NCBI GenBank assembly: GCA_033063855.1
Contig: CP093830.1
Span: 8,184,854 to 8,248,853, forward strand
Origin: Smittia aterrima
Lineage: Eukaryota > Arthropoda > Insecta > Diptera > Chironomidae
DNA length: 64,000 bases
Direction: 5' to 3'
The notes below the pieces were generated by a model that searched no databases, was not told where the DNA came from, and saw only the letters and a list, made by a program, of their open reading frames with translations. Both the position numbers and the translations under genes were made by a program. Of this stretch, positions 1-12,899 are shown one piece after another. The first letter of the stretch is position 1, and every line of letters starts with the position of its first letter.

Positions 1-3000
1 CAGAATCCAAATAGCAAACAGATTTCACGTCAAAAATCGATTAGACTCATCTCAATTTCCCTCCTCAAGGTAAATTTCCTTTTTTTTTATAGCGCAAGAT
101 GCAAATTTCTTTCGCCCTTCGACTTACTTTTACGATCAGAGCATTAGCGAAGTCTCTCAATCTCGATCACATACGTGAGTTGCTTTAGAAAAATTTTAAT
201 CGTTTAATTAAAATTACTTCATGTTCACCCCCCACGAGCGATGATGAAGAATAGAATCTCTGTAACATTGCAAAGTTCATTACACAAACTCGTCGTTCGA
301 AAGAGGGAAAGCTGAAACAATGAGCTTAAGTGTAAATTAAACATACTACAAAGCACTTGAAGCTAAATGGAATCCGACATGAAGTAAACACATATCTTCA
401 TTATGAAAGGAAATATAACGAAGGAAATTTCGGAGGTGCGGGGGTGGTAAGAAAATAACAAGATGCGAGTTCTTTCTGCATAATCTTAGGAGTGTGGGAC
501 CAACAAGCGAACATTTCCTTGATTACACACGACGACGATGATATCAGAAAATAATGTTACGAAAACATTTGCGACGAATAATTATTAACTAAATAAAACC
601 ACACAGCGATGATCCCTTCCAACCTCTTGAATATCTGTTTATCGTCGTCTCCTTACGCTACAATTTTGCTGACTCCACGGATTCATGTGTAGAAAGGTAA
701 TGTCACATGTGTGAGAAGGGGAAAGAGTCTCTTTGTGTCATTAATACGACCCCCGATGGAAAGGTAGATAATGAAGAATTATAAGTGACAAAAACTTTTT
801 AGCTTTCATAAAGATTCAAGAGGAAAACTTGAAAGTTTTTACGAGCGGGTTGAGTTTGATGTTAACGACTCGACTGGGAACACTGAAAATATAAAATCGA
901 AAGGATTTTGAATGTGAAATGAAATATTTCCGGATTTTCTTAAAAAGAAATATTTAAAATATTTTAATCTGAAGATGGCAAGGTCATTCAAACTTTTAAT
1001 TTATTTATTTTCACTCTTCATCAAATCACACAAAACAAATAACACATCAAGCAAAACGAGCTCATATCCGAATAAACTTAAGAAATTACGAGCGAAACTT
1101 TAACAAGAGCGACGATTTACATCGGTGAGGGAAAAATTCATTTTCATTTCGAACGAAACTGAGCAGTTTGGCTTAATGAAAAGTTATTTTTACGATTATT
1201 TTGTCACTTCATCTTTCGGTTGAGGAAAAGTTTATTGTCGCTTTGTGGCGTGGATGAGAAAGGGAGTAATCTGAAGCGTTGTAAACTCAAGCGTACCTTT
1301 CCATTATTACGGCAATAATTACCTATCTTCTGAGTTGTGGTTGGGAAAACTCACGGGAAGCAAAAGCCATAAAGGAGACACACAGGAAAATATGGAAATT
1401 AAATGTGGCTGATGATAAAGATGAAGAAATAAAATGGAAATTAAGTGGATTCTTAAGAGATAACAACTTTAGCGTTCTCGTTGTCTCGAGGTATCTTACC
1501 GGGGGAAGAGATTTCCCGTAGACAGAACAGCAATTAAGTTTAATGATCTCTGTCGTTTGCTTTCATCCCGGTGTCTTCGACAATTGAGAAAGGGTTTTCC
1601 TTGAAGCCGGAAGCCTTGAACGCTGTCATCGTCGTAATAGAAAATTCCCTTCGCATACTAATGGCAAACATTTCATCGCAACAAACAGATTCGCTTCGAC
1701 TTCTGTGCGGTTAGGTGTCGTTTTGGCAGGCAAAGTGAAGATAAATTGACGCACATGTTTAGCATGAATCAATTCTCATCATTTTTTACGATTGACAAAT
1801 GAAGGAAAAGAAAGTTAAACGTAGAACGTCGACGCGGTGAGGAGAACTATTTTATTACGAAAATATCAAAGACGGCGAAGATATTTTTAAAACAACATCG
1901 CTGATGAAAAATTTATTGCCTCGAATCTTCTTCTTCTCTCTCTGTCCTCAAAATCTTCTTAAAGTCTCTTTCGTGATGGAAAACAAACGGAAAAGTCTTT
2001 AAAATCAATAACAAAGCATTTGCTACGATTTTAAATATAATTTTGCTGCTATCTCGCTCTTGCTCTCGCTTTCGCCAAATGATGTTTCGCCCGCAATAAT
2101 AAACATCTGTTTTGCTGTCTAGAAATGAAAATGAATTTTCTGCGACTCTTTTTGCCTTTCAAGAGCTGATGCTGTGCGATTGAGAGAGAGCGAACGAATC
2201 GTATAAATAAAAATCGATATTTAATTTTTTATGTTTCTTAAGGATCTTTTTTTTTCATTGTTTGTTTTCGTTAAATTTTCTTCCCATCTTTGCGAGTATC
2301 GACTTAAAGTGCGATGGATCCGATGACATTCAAAAGTGGGCCAAGTTTATCGAGAAGACAAAAATATTTTGAAGAAAAGAGTTTTCTTCTTCAAATAAAT
2401 TGTATAATCTAAAAAAGCATTCTCACAATTACTGCAATCGATGAGTTTAAAAGAAAAACTAATCGAGCTTCCTCAACATTTTCTTATCTCCCTCCAGAAC
2501 CGTAAATTTCCACCGTAACGAAGTCTTTCGCATATCAAGAGATTGAAATCAATTATTGCTTTTAAATGACTTGTCTGCTTTGATTTATTTCCTTCCATCT
2601 TTTTCTTCATCTGCCATTATTCATTGTTGTTATCGTGGATGAAAGCTAAGTATGTGAGCGTGTGTCCGATAGTTGAAAACAGATAATTCGATGGTGGGAT
2701 GAGAAGAAAATTCATTGATCGATCTCATTGATGTCGAGAGGTTTAATGAACCTTTATAGCTCTTTGATTATTAATTTGGAGTCTTTAATTGGCAATCAAG
2801 TCGTAATGACTTGACATCATCGCCGTCGGTCCATTTCTCCCTGAGTGCCAATAAAATTTTTCCTTTATCGGCGGACTACTCGCTTAATGGACATTCTCCT
2901 GACGCAACCGAAAAAAACTCGCGAGATTAATCACAAACGAACAATAAAAATTCCCGAAAGAACAATCATAATCAAATTAATTGCGAAAAGTCAATTAGAA

Positions 3001-3626
3001 ACGACACCGAATTACAATCAAAGTCGAATAAATGCGAACTCCAACTTTTCACTTTCCCTTCGACTCAATTTATTACTCTCATGACAATTAAAAATCTTTC
3101 CATGTTCAAGACAAAAAGCTCAAGACAAAAATTACATTGAAAGTCTTTTAATGACGGACGACAAAAGTCGAGACCAAAAGCATTTACATCATAAATAAGA
3201 ATTTCCATCGGACAAGTAGTTGCTTGCGATATGATTTTTATGATGTCCCCTTTTATGATGATACCTTTCAGGGACGATAAAGAACGAGACGTTTTCAGAT
3301 TCGGGGCTGACAAGGGCCTGAAGATGCTAGAATTTATATTTATTTATATTTGTTTTTATTGGATTCTTTCACCTATTTACCTTTTATAGACGTTTCCAGC
3401 AATTTATGAGCCGATCAGTTTCTCCCTCGATTCGAGCAGCGATGGACGAGAATGTTGTCGAGGGTGGAAAAGCAGCAACAATAAAAGTAAATGGAAAGAA
3501 TCCTGTGTACACATTTACGCTTTTTACGATAATAGGTTCTTATCACTGGCTGCTTACATCGACAGGAATTTTGTAAAAGGGATTGAAGCGACACTGAAAC
3601 TATTTCATGTTTGTGATAGCAAATGT
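1..3626. other. intergenic, no gene recognised
   Basis: AT-rich sequence with many short homopolymers. The only open frames are below 85 codons, lack family resemblance and have no supporting splice partners. I see no RNA gene or repeat array here. It may hold regulatory sequence or untranslated exons of a gene to the left, but nothing in it proves that. Confidence 0.6.
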
Positions 3627-5504
3627 TTATAAGTTGAACACTCTGCGATGTTTCCTTTTAGAAAAATGTTCGGAAACTTTGAAAAACTCAAAGACAAAGG
3701 TGATAAGACCAATTCCAAGACCAGTTAGCAAAATGTAGAAAACTCCGTAAACGTCGTCCATCGATAACAAAATGATTTCGTTCTCCTCGATTTTTCTTTC
3801 AGTTTTTGGAGCATGATCTAATATTTTGCGTCCAATTTCTTCCCACAAGTACTGACGAATTCCAGACTCGAAAATCAATTGAAGATCCTTTTGCAACATT
3901 TCAAAGAGAGGACTGTATGGTCGTAGAAAAAATGTCTCGTAGATATTAATAATTTGATCAGGCAAGAGATAATACGGTTCATCTGGATAAATCTTGACTA
4001 AACTCTTCGCTTGGTCGCATCTTAAAACGAAAGCCATCTTGGTCGGATAGAGTTCTGATAAGTTTATTTCAACACTAGTTAACGGAATATTTCGCTGCAA
4101 TGCTGATCTGTATTCGCCCGATTGATTGTAAATTGAATAGACGTAAGGATTGATATGAATATTTTGATTGTTGTCTTCAAACATTTCATCAAACGTGCGA
4201 TAGCGAATTCCTTCTCGAGATTGAAACATCGAAGTGATCACGATCGATTGATATGCATTTCCAAGAATGAACGTCATCAAAATGCAAAGTTGCATGATTG
4301 CTGTCTGCATCTTGTGGCTCTTTCGGAAAGGAATTGATTGACCAACAAAAGTCACGACAACTCCGAATATGAAGTAAATCGAAGAGTTTGAATTGATCTT
4401 GAGATTACTCTTTAAATATTTCCACATGATGGCGCTCAGAACAATTGAGATTGACAGACAAATCCAAGTGAGAAAATCGAGTGGCATTAGGAGATAGCTT
4501 AAGAAAGAAATTCGCGGTGGGATCGGCACAAGAGCACAAAAGCTGTTGACATCAAAAGTATTCACGACCTGCTCTCTGTGCAAGCTCTGTGCTCCTGATT
4601 GGCCGACGGAGTTCAATGTAAAGTCGTACGTTTGTCTCATCAGCATTTGATTAACCAGTACACGATAGTAATTGTTGGCTGGTAGCCAATGATACAATCC
4701 GGCTCCAGCATTATGATGTTTCTCAATAATTTCCATGATTGACAAGTCAATTCCAAACAACGTGTTGTTTATAAAATTGATTCTTGGAGGTTGCAGTCGA
4801 AACAAAGCTTTGAACAAATGTCCGTGCATGTTCTTAAACTTGTCTTCAAATACTTTCTCAAACTTATGAAAGTCTTTTGTGATTTGAAATGTATAATTCT
4901 TGTGGATGAAGCAATTTGAAGAATAAACTTTTAAAGTTTCATCTTTATGCACGAGGATTGCGTCGACTACTCCTAAAAATTCGAGAAACAAGAATGTTCT
5001 TGCAATGGTTTCAGGTTTGTCGTCAGTTGGAACGAAAATGAACTTTGGAGAGATCGACCAATGGTTCTTCATGTAAATCTTGATAAAAGTTTTAACAAGT
5101 GTCAACTGTGAAGCAAAATATTTGTTTTAAAGCCTTTTTAAATTTATTTATTCACTTACAAGGTCTTCGATGTCAGAAACGATTACGACAAAGGATGCTG
5201 AATGAATGCGAAATTTCTCTATCGGCTTAGGAGACTCATGAACAAAAATTTGATTAAACCGATTTTGTCGCGAGATTTCTTCCAAGATGTCAAAGAATAA
5301 TTCTTTAGTTGTTGAGTTGTTAGGAGCAACGTCCATTTGAATCAACACAACATTGTGATTTCTCGTAGAATCTTTCTCGTTTGCTTGTCCAATCAGCGAA
5401 CTTATGTATCGAGGCAATTCCAGATCTTTTGGTTTCACAATTTCAATTTCGCAATCAATTTGAGCTATCAAGCAACAAAATATCAAAACTTTAATTGAAA
5501 TCAT
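3627..5504 (-). CDS. divergent ionotropic receptor, array copy 1
   Basis: Two exons, 5504..5160 and 5105..3627, joined in phase 0 across a 54-nt GTAAGT...CAG intron; 607 aa. The start was chosen at MISIKV because all array members begin there; an upstream in-frame Met at 5561 lies before the initiator. Visible parts: signal peptide (about 1-19), amino-terminal region, ligand-binding S1 half (PPRINF near 221), TM1 (about 320-345), pore region with GQSIPF (about 370), TM2 (about 381-408), S2 half, and TM3 near 567-590 before a basic tail (KRKHRR). This order is that of insect ionotropic receptors, ligand-gated cation channels derived from ionotropic glutamate receptors and used in taste and smell. 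Which clade is not resolved. The reading frame is intact. A TCAGT initiator lies at 5548..5544. Confidence 0.88.
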
Positions 5505-5611
5505 CGCAAACTTTGAACTTTTCGAATTGAAATTTGAAGCAACACTGAGCTGTTGAAACAAAATACAAAGTAGAGTTCAATCGATTCCATTGAAGTCAGC
5601 TTCGCATTTAT

Positions 5612-5690
5612 TTTCAACACATGCAGTCAGAAGTGCCAATTATGAATTATCTTGATCCTTCGATTTCCACAACTATTTCCATTGAAATGT
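5612..5690 (-). promoter_or_regulatory. conserved upstream block of receptor copy 1
   Basis: This block recurs upstream of every array copy (about 7795-7862, 10641-10712, 12821-12892 and the pseudogene's 18147-18215). Its shared core holds a TGCAGTCAGAAG word, a CCAATT-like word, and TTATCTTGATC, which on the coding strand contains an AAGATAA GATA-type site. It lies 60-140 bp above the conserved TCAGT initiator. A promoter role is inferred from conservation between paralogs only, and recent duplication could explain part of it. Confidence 0.5.
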
Positions 5691-5829
5691 GAACTTATTT
5701 GTAATTACAAAAACAAAGAGGCTTTTTTTTTTACAAACGAGAATGTCCGCTTTTTGAGAGCAACAGGAATTTTTATTGTTGAGATTAAAGCGACACTAAA
5801 AACTATTTTATATTTGTGATAGCAAATCT

Positions 5830-7711
5830 TTAAAAGTTGAACACTCTGCGATGTTTCCTTTTAGAAAAATGTTCGAAAACTTTGAAGAACTCTAAAACAA
5901 AAGAGATGAGACCCATTCCAAGACCAGTCAATAGAATGTAGAAAACTCCGTAAACGTCGTCCATCGATAACAAAATGATTCCGTTCTCCTCGATTTTGAT
6001 TTTTGTTTTCGGAGTTAATTCGAATATTTTTTGTTTCATTTTTTCCCATAAGTACTGACGAGCTCCAGTCTCGAAGATCAATTGAAAATCCTTTTGCAAC
6101 ATCTCGAAGAGAGGACTGTAAGGACGCAATATAAACTTCTCATAGACATGAAGAATTTGATCAGGCAAAAGGTAAAACCCCGCATTTGGATGATTATTCT
6201 TGTAACTCTTAATAGTATCGCATTTCATAACGAGAGCACTCTTTGTCCGATAGAGTTTTGTGAAATTAGGATAAATACTTATCAGCGGCGTCATTCGTTG
6301 CAATGCTGAACTATATTCTCCCGATTGATTGTAAATTGAATACACGTAAGAATCAACTGTGATATTCAAACTTCTATCATCAAACATTTCATCAAACGTT
6401 CGATAGCGAATTCCTTCTCGAGATTGAAACATCGAAGTGATCACGATCGATTGATATGCATTTCCAAGAATGAACGTCATCAGAATGCAAAGTTGCATGA
6501 TTGCTGTCTGCATCTTGTGGCTCTTTCGGAATGGAATTGATTGACCAACAAAAGTCACGACAACTCCGAATATGAAATAAATCGAAGAGTTTGAATTGAT
6601 CTTCAGATTTTTCTTTAAATATTTCCACATAATTGCGCTCAGAACAATTGAGATTGACAAACCAATCCAAGTGAACACATCAAATGGCATTAGAAGATAG
6701 CTTAAGAAGGAAATTCGCGGTGGGATCGGTACAAGAGCACAATAGCCGTTCTCATCAAAAGTATTTACAAGCTGCAAACTTGTATTCTGTTCATTAGAAA
6801 AACTATAAGTGTTCAACGTGAAGTCGTACAATTGTGCAGCTAGCAATTTCTTCACCATATCTTGACCGATCTGGCTGCTCGGAAGAAAGGCAAAAGGTTT
6901 CCCAAATCGAGCATTTTGAAGTTTCGCGATAATTGACATAATGGACAACTCAATTCCAAATAACTTGTTGTTCATAAAATTGATTCTCGGAGCTTGATCA
7001 ACAAACGCAGCTTTAAAGAAATATCCGTGCATGTTCTTAAACTTGTTCTCAAATACTTTTTCAAACTTATCAAAATCTTTTGTGATTTGAAATGTATAAT
7101 TTTTTGCGATGAAACAATTTGAAAAATAAACTTTTAAAGTTTCATCTTTGTGCACGAGAATTGCGTCAACTACTCCGAAGAACTCGAAAAATGAGAACGT
7201 TCTTGTAATGGTTTCAGGTTTGTCGTCAGTTGGAACGAAAATGAACTTTGGAGAAATAGACCAAAAGTTTTTCTTGTAAGTCTTAAGAAAAGTTCGAATG
7301 AGCATGTCCTGTTAAGAGAAATAATTTCATTTTGAAGAATTCATTCAACTTTTTTAAATCACTTACAAGTTCGTCGATGTCAGAAACTATCACGACAAAA
7401 GAAGATGAATGTACGCGAAATTTATCTATAGGCTGCGGAGACTCATGAACAAAAATTTGATTAAACCGATTTTGTCGCGAGATTTCTTCCACGATGTCGA
7501 AGAATAATTCTTGAGTTGTTGAGTTGTTAGGAGCAACATCCATTCGAATCAACAGAACATCGTGATTTCTCGTAGAATCTTTATCGTTTGCTTGTCCAAT
7601 CAGCGAACTTATGTATCGAGGAAGTTCCTGATCTTTGGGTTTCAAAATTTTGATTTCAGATTTAATTTGAGCTATCAAGCAACAAAATATCAAAACTTTA
7701 ATTGAAATCAT
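5830..7711 (-). CDS. divergent ionotropic receptor, array copy 2
   Basis: Exons 7711..7367 and 7308..5830, phase 0, 58-nt intron; 607 aa. Same architecture as copy 1: signal peptide, S1 half starting APRINF, TM1 after LLMPFD, pore GQSIPF, TM2 ending QSIVITSMF, and a third membrane segment near the C-terminus. The TM1-TM2 region is nearly identical to copy 1, while the S1 and S2 ligand-binding halves differ most (for example the stretch after FGIELSIM). That pattern suggests diversification of ligand binding, or local gene conversion over the pore. Both splice sites are canonical (CTT|GTAAGT and AACAG|GAC). The TCAGT initiator is at 7756..7752 and the conserved upstream block at about 7795-7862. 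No frame damage is seen. Confidence 0.88.
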
Positions 7712-7990
7712 CGCAAACTTTGAACTTTTCAGTAAGAACTTTGAAGCAGAACTGAGCCTTCAATCGATTGAAATGAATTTTCTATTAATTTTACACAGCT
7801 GCAGTCAGAAGAGCCAATTAGAGAATTATCTTGATCATTTGACTTCTACAATTATTTCCAATAAATCGTGCCGCGATTCATGGAATTTTATAATTTTTCT
7901 AATCCTCTTAAGAACGCGGAAAACTTTTTTCATTCTAATCAGTAATTATTTTAAAATAACAATAATTTATTCAAGCAACAAGAATTATTT

Positions 7991-8538
7991 CGTCTCGAAC
8001 CGTGTTCCAGACTGTGATTTTCGGGTGGTAGTATTCATGTGACTCGTAGAACTCTGCTTTCAATGCAGTAGTTCCGAAGTTCGAATCCCACTCTCGCCAA
8101 AGGAATTTCAGTTATTCAAAGAGTTCTCTCTTGACCGGTTAGAAATGGAAAATGAAACATCCTTGTGGAGTCACGTTCCTTCTCATGTACACCAACTGTT
8201 ATTGTTGGGACGTCATGAGTGCAGGTAGAAGCGCGTTGACATAGTTGAGTTGAACTTTGGCGTGGATCCTCGGCAATGTTCCCACTACCACACACTCATG
8301 TTTGCACACAGTCTCAATATTGTGATGTAATATGAGATGGAATCCCGCGCCTTGACAGACGTGGGGATGTTTCAGATATAAACGCTACTTGATTACGGGC
8401 TGCAATAATCTGGAAACAGAGGTTGGCTCCTCGAGATCGTAGCGGTTGTCATAACGGAGTTAGATACAAGAGGCATTTTGCCTACGTTTCTGTGGATCGC
8501 AAGATTCCCTTCGCAAAAATACAATACAATACAATACA
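7991..8538 (+). mobile_element. tRNA-derived SINE with intact target duplication
   Basis: The head (about 8024-8099) looks like a decayed tRNA: an A-box-like stretch near 8026-8048, a CTGC...GCAG anticodon stem, a B box GTTCGAATCCC at 8079-8089, and a trailing GCCA. The 3' end is an (ACAAT)n tail at about 8517-8538. A 14-bp direct repeat AACAAGAATTATTT flanks it at 7977-7990 and 8539-8552. The tRNA-like head, simple-repeat tail and target duplication together define a SINE. The roughly 420-bp body after the head is unfamiliar. It sits between receptor copies 2 and 3. Confidence 0.85.
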
Positions 8539-8664
8539 AACAAGAATTATTTTTTTGTTAAAAAAGGCAATGACATCATCAAGCATGAGTGAGAGAAAGA
8601 AAATTATCCAACAAAAAAATTTGTCTTATTTATTAAAAGTGACAACAATATCCATTAAATCTGC

Positions 8665-10562
8665 TTATAAAATGAAAACTCTGCGATGTTTTCTTTTAGA
8701 AAACTGCAGGGACAGATATTCAGAAACTTTGAAAAACTCAAAGACAAAACAGATGAGACCCATCGCATGACCAATCAGTAAAATGTAGAAAACTTCATAA
8801 ACGTCATCCATCGATAAAAAAATCATTTCGTTTTCTGCTATTTTCATTTGTGGTTTTGATGTATTTTCAGATATTCTGCGTTTAATCTTTTCCCAGAAGT
8901 AGTGTCGAATTCCAGTCTCGAAGATCAACTCAAAGTTCCTTTGCAACATTTCGAAGAGAGGACTGTAAGGCCGCAAAAGAAATTTCTCGTAGACATGAAG
9001 AAGTTTGTCAGGCAAAATGTAAAAAAGTTCAACTGAATCGATGTGATACGTATCAATGTATTTAATATAATCGCATTTCATAACGAGAGCAGTCTTGTTC
9101 TGATAGAATTCTGTGAGGTTAAGATAATCACTTCCTAGCGGCGTCATTCGTTGCAATGCTGAACTGTATTCTCCTGATTGACTTAGAACTGAAATGACGT
9201 AAGAATCAACTCTGATATTTTGATTGTTGTCATCAAACATTTCATCGAACGTCCGATAGCGAATTCCTTCTCGAGATAGAAACATCGAAGTGATCACGAT
9301 CGATTGATATGCATTTCCAAGAATGAACGTCATCAAAATGCAAAGTTGCATGATTGCTGTCTGCATTTTGTAGCTCTTACGGAATGGAATTGATTGGCCA
9401 AGAAAAGTCACGACAACTCCGAAAATGAAGTGAAGCGAAGAGTTTGAATTGATCTTGAGATTTCTCTTTAAAAGCTGCCACATAATTGAGCTCAAAAATA
9501 TTGAGACTGACAAACAAATCCAAGTGAACAAATCGAATGGCATTAGAAGATAATTTAAAAAAGAAAGTCTTGGAGGGATCGGCACAAGAGCACAAAATCC
9601 GTTCGCATCAAAAGTATTCACAAACCGCGATCTGATAAGAGTTCCATCATCACTATCGAAGCTGTAGGTGTTGTACGTAAAGTCGTACACTTGTTGCAGC
9701 AGCCACAACTCCATCGTTTCGCGACCGCCGTTTCTGGACGGCACCACAGTATAAGCTCCAGCTCGAGCATTATGACGTTTCGCGATAATTGACATAATGG
9801 ACAAGTCAATTCCAAATACACTGTTGTTCATATAATTAGTTCTCGGAGGTTGTAGAGCGAATATAGTTTTAATGAAATATCGGTGCATGTTCTTAAATTT
9901 GTTCTCAAATACTTTCTCAAACTTATCAAAATCTTTTGTGATTTGAAATGTATGATCTTTGGCGATGAAGCAATTTGAAGAATAAACTTTTAAAGTTTCA
10001 TCTTTGTGCACAAGAATTGCGTCGACTATTCCGTAGGATTCGAAGAATGAGAATGTTCTTGTTATGGTTTCAGGTTTGTCGTCAGTTGGAACGAAAATGA
10101 ACTTTGGAGAGATCGTCCAAAGATTATTTTCGTAAATCTTAATAAAACTTGAAATAAGTCTCTCCTGTGAAGAGAAATATTTCATTTCAAAACATTTTGT
10201 TTAGATTATTCACTTACAAGTTCGTCGATGTCAGAAACTATCACGACAAAAGAAGATGAATGTACGCGAAATTTGTCTACCGGCTCGGGAGACTCATGAA
10301 CAAAAATTTGATTAAATTGATTTTGTCGCGAGATTTCTTCTACGATGTCGAAGAATATTTCTTTAGTCGCTGAGTTGTTAGGAGCAACGTCCATTCGAAT
10401 CAACACAACATCGTGATTTCTCGTAGAATCTTTATCGTTCGCCTGTCCAATCAGCGAACTTATGTATCGAGGCAATTCCAGATCTTTTGATTTCACAATT
10501 TCGATTTCGGATTTAATTTTCGGTATCAAGCAACAAAATATGAAAACTTTAATTAAAATCAT
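8665..10562 (-). CDS. divergent ionotropic receptor, array copy 3
   Basis: Exons 10562..10218 and 10164..8665, phase 0, 53-nt intron; 614 aa. The start MILIKVF matches the other copies. TM1 follows LLMPFD, the pore has LGQSIPF, TM2 contains ILGNAYQSIVITSMF, and the last membrane segment follows YEVFYILL. It differs from its neighbours by an insertion near the C-terminus (YLSLQFSKRKH, where the others have HFSKRKH) and by several changes in the S1 half (a RNGGRETM stretch). Splice signals are canonical. The TCAGT initiator is at 10606..10602 and the upstream block at about 10641-10712. Membrane topology is expected to be three-pass plus pore loop, as in the family. Confidence 0.87.
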
Positions 10563-10875
10563 CGCAAACTTGGAACTTTTCTAGTAAAAATTTGAAGCAA
10601 CACTGAGCCTTCAATCGATTGAAATGAATTTTCTAATAATTTTCAACAGCTGCAGTCAGAAGAGCCAATTCGAGAATTATCTTGATCCTTCGACGTCTAT
10701 AATTATTTTCATTGAATTGATAGGATTCAAGAATATTTCTTGAAAGCACGAGAAAATTATTTTAAATTAAAAAACAGTCAATTTATTAAGACATTTCTTT
10801 TATCATGATATACAAATGAGGCAAACACTTTTCTCTTATTTATCATTTGCGTCATCCATTTATCATACAATCTCA

Positions 10876-12739
10876 TTAAACTCTGCGATGTTTCCTTTTA
10901 GAAAAGTGTTTGAAAACTCTAAAATACTCGAATACAAAAGAGATGAGACCCATCGCAAGACCAGTCAATAAAATGTAGAAAACTCCATAAACATCGCCCA
11001 TCGATAACAAATTAATTTCGTTTTCCGCAAGTTTCATTGTTCTTTGAGAGTTTCCAAATATTTCATGCTCAATCTCTGCCCATAAGTACTGACGAATTCC
11101 ACTCTCGAAGATCAATTGAAATTTATTTTGTAGCATCTCAAAGAAAGGACTGTAAACTCGCAAAATAAAGCTTTCGTAGACTTTAAGAATTTGATCGGGC
11201 AATTGATAAAATTCGGAATTTGGATGATTATTGAAGTAATTCTTAATTAAGTCGCATTTTGTGATGAGGGCACTTTTGGTCTGGGAAAGTTCTGTGTAGT
11301 TGATAATATTATTTATTAACGGCGTAATTCGCTGCAATGCTAAACTGTTTTCTTCTGATTGATTGAAGAATGAATAGAAGTAATGATCGACTGTGATATT
11401 CAAACTTCTGTCATCAAACATTTCATCGAACGTTCGATAGCGAATTCCTTCTCGAGATTGAAACATCGAAGTGATCACGATCGATTGATACGCATTTCCA
11501 AGAATGAACGTCATCAGAATGCAAAGTTGCATGATTGCTGTCTGCATCTTGTGGCTCTTTCGGAATGGAATTGATTGACCAACAAAAGTCACGACAACTC
11601 CGAATATGAAGTAAATCGAAGAGTTTGAATTGATCTTGAGATTTCTCTTCAAATATTTCCACATGATGGCACTCACAACAATTGAGATTGACAAACAAAT
11701 CCAAGTGAACAAATCGAATGGCATTAGAAGATAATTTAAGAAGGAAAGTCGCGGTGGGATCGGCACAAGGGCACAAAAGCTGTTCTCATCAAAAGTATTC
11801 ACAAGCTGCAATCTACTATCCGGTTCATTAGAAAGGCTATAAGTGTTCAACGTGAAATCGCATAATTGATTGAGAAGCATATGTATCATTAAAACTTGAC
11901 CCCTCGTGTCGCTTGGAACCAAAGTGTAATTTCCGGCTCCAGCATTTTGACTTTTTGCGATAATTTTCATGATCGTCAAATCAATTCCTAACAACTTCTT
12001 GTACATAAGATTGATTCTCGGAGGTCGTGCATTGATCAAGATTTTGTACAAATATCCGTGCATGTTCTTAAATTTGTTTTCAAATACTTTCTCAAACTTA
12101 TCAACATCTTTTGTGATTTGAAATGTATGATTTTTTGCGAAGAAGCTATTTGAAGAATAAACTTTTAATGTTTTTTCCTTGAACACGAGGATTGCGTGGA
12201 TTGCTCCAAACTGTTCAAAGAATGAGAATGTCCTTGCAATGGTTTCAATTTTGTCGTCAGTTGGAACGAAAATAAACTTTGGAGGAATCGACCAAATGTT
12301 CTTGTCGAAAATGTTCAAAAATGTTGAAATAAGCGTGTCCTGTAAAGAAAAATATTTTATTTTTTGGAATTTTTATTTCATTTAGGTCACTTAATAGGTC
12401 GTTGAAGTTCGAGACAATTACGACCAAGGATGCTGAATGGATGCGATCTTTGTCTACCGGCTCCGGAGACTCATGAACAAAAATTTGATTAAACCGATTT
12501 TGTCGCGAGATTTCTTCCAAGATGTCGAAGAATAATTCTTTTGTTGTTGAGTTGTTAGGAGCAACGTCCATTCGAATCAACACAACATCGTGATTTCTCG
12601 TAGAATCTTTCTCGTTTGCTTGTCCAATCAGCGAACTTATGTATCGAGGCAATTCCAGATCTTTTGGTTTCACAATTTCGATTTCGCAATTATTTTGAGC
12701 TATCAAGCAACAAAGTATCAAAACTTGAATTAAAATCAT
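10876..12739 (-). pseudogene. ionotropic receptor, array copy 4, splice donor lost
   Basis: The exon-1 equivalent is 12739..12395 (115 codons, open) and the exon-2 equivalent 12339..10876 (487 codons, open, ending HRRV). The acceptor is canonical (TTTACAG|GAC). At the donor, the sister genes read CTT|GTAAGTG but this copy reads CTA|TTAAGTG, so the invariant GT is gone. Retaining the intron shifts frame by one. The nearby GTGACC would also shift it. If unspliced, translation runs through the intron into the wrong frame of exon 2 and stops at 12257. The receptor parts (S1, TM1, GQSIPF pore, TM2, TM3) are otherwise undamaged, so the loss looks recent, or an unrecognised splice is used. Promoter block and initiator (12783..12779) are retained. 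Called pseudogene on the donor alone. Confidence 0.65.
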
Positions 12740-12899
12740 CGCAAACTTTAAACTTTTCGGTTTGAAGTTTGAAGCAGAACTGAGCCTTCAATCGATTAAA
12801 ATGAATTTTCTAATAATTTTCAACAGCTGCAGTCAGAAGAGGCAATTATAGAATTATCTTGATCCTTTGACTTCCACAATTATTTCAATTGATTCGTGA

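Noticed and set aside
8024..8099. Possible functional tRNA gene
   Set aside because: Acceptor and T stems do not pair and it heads a SINE with a simple-repeat tail and target duplication.
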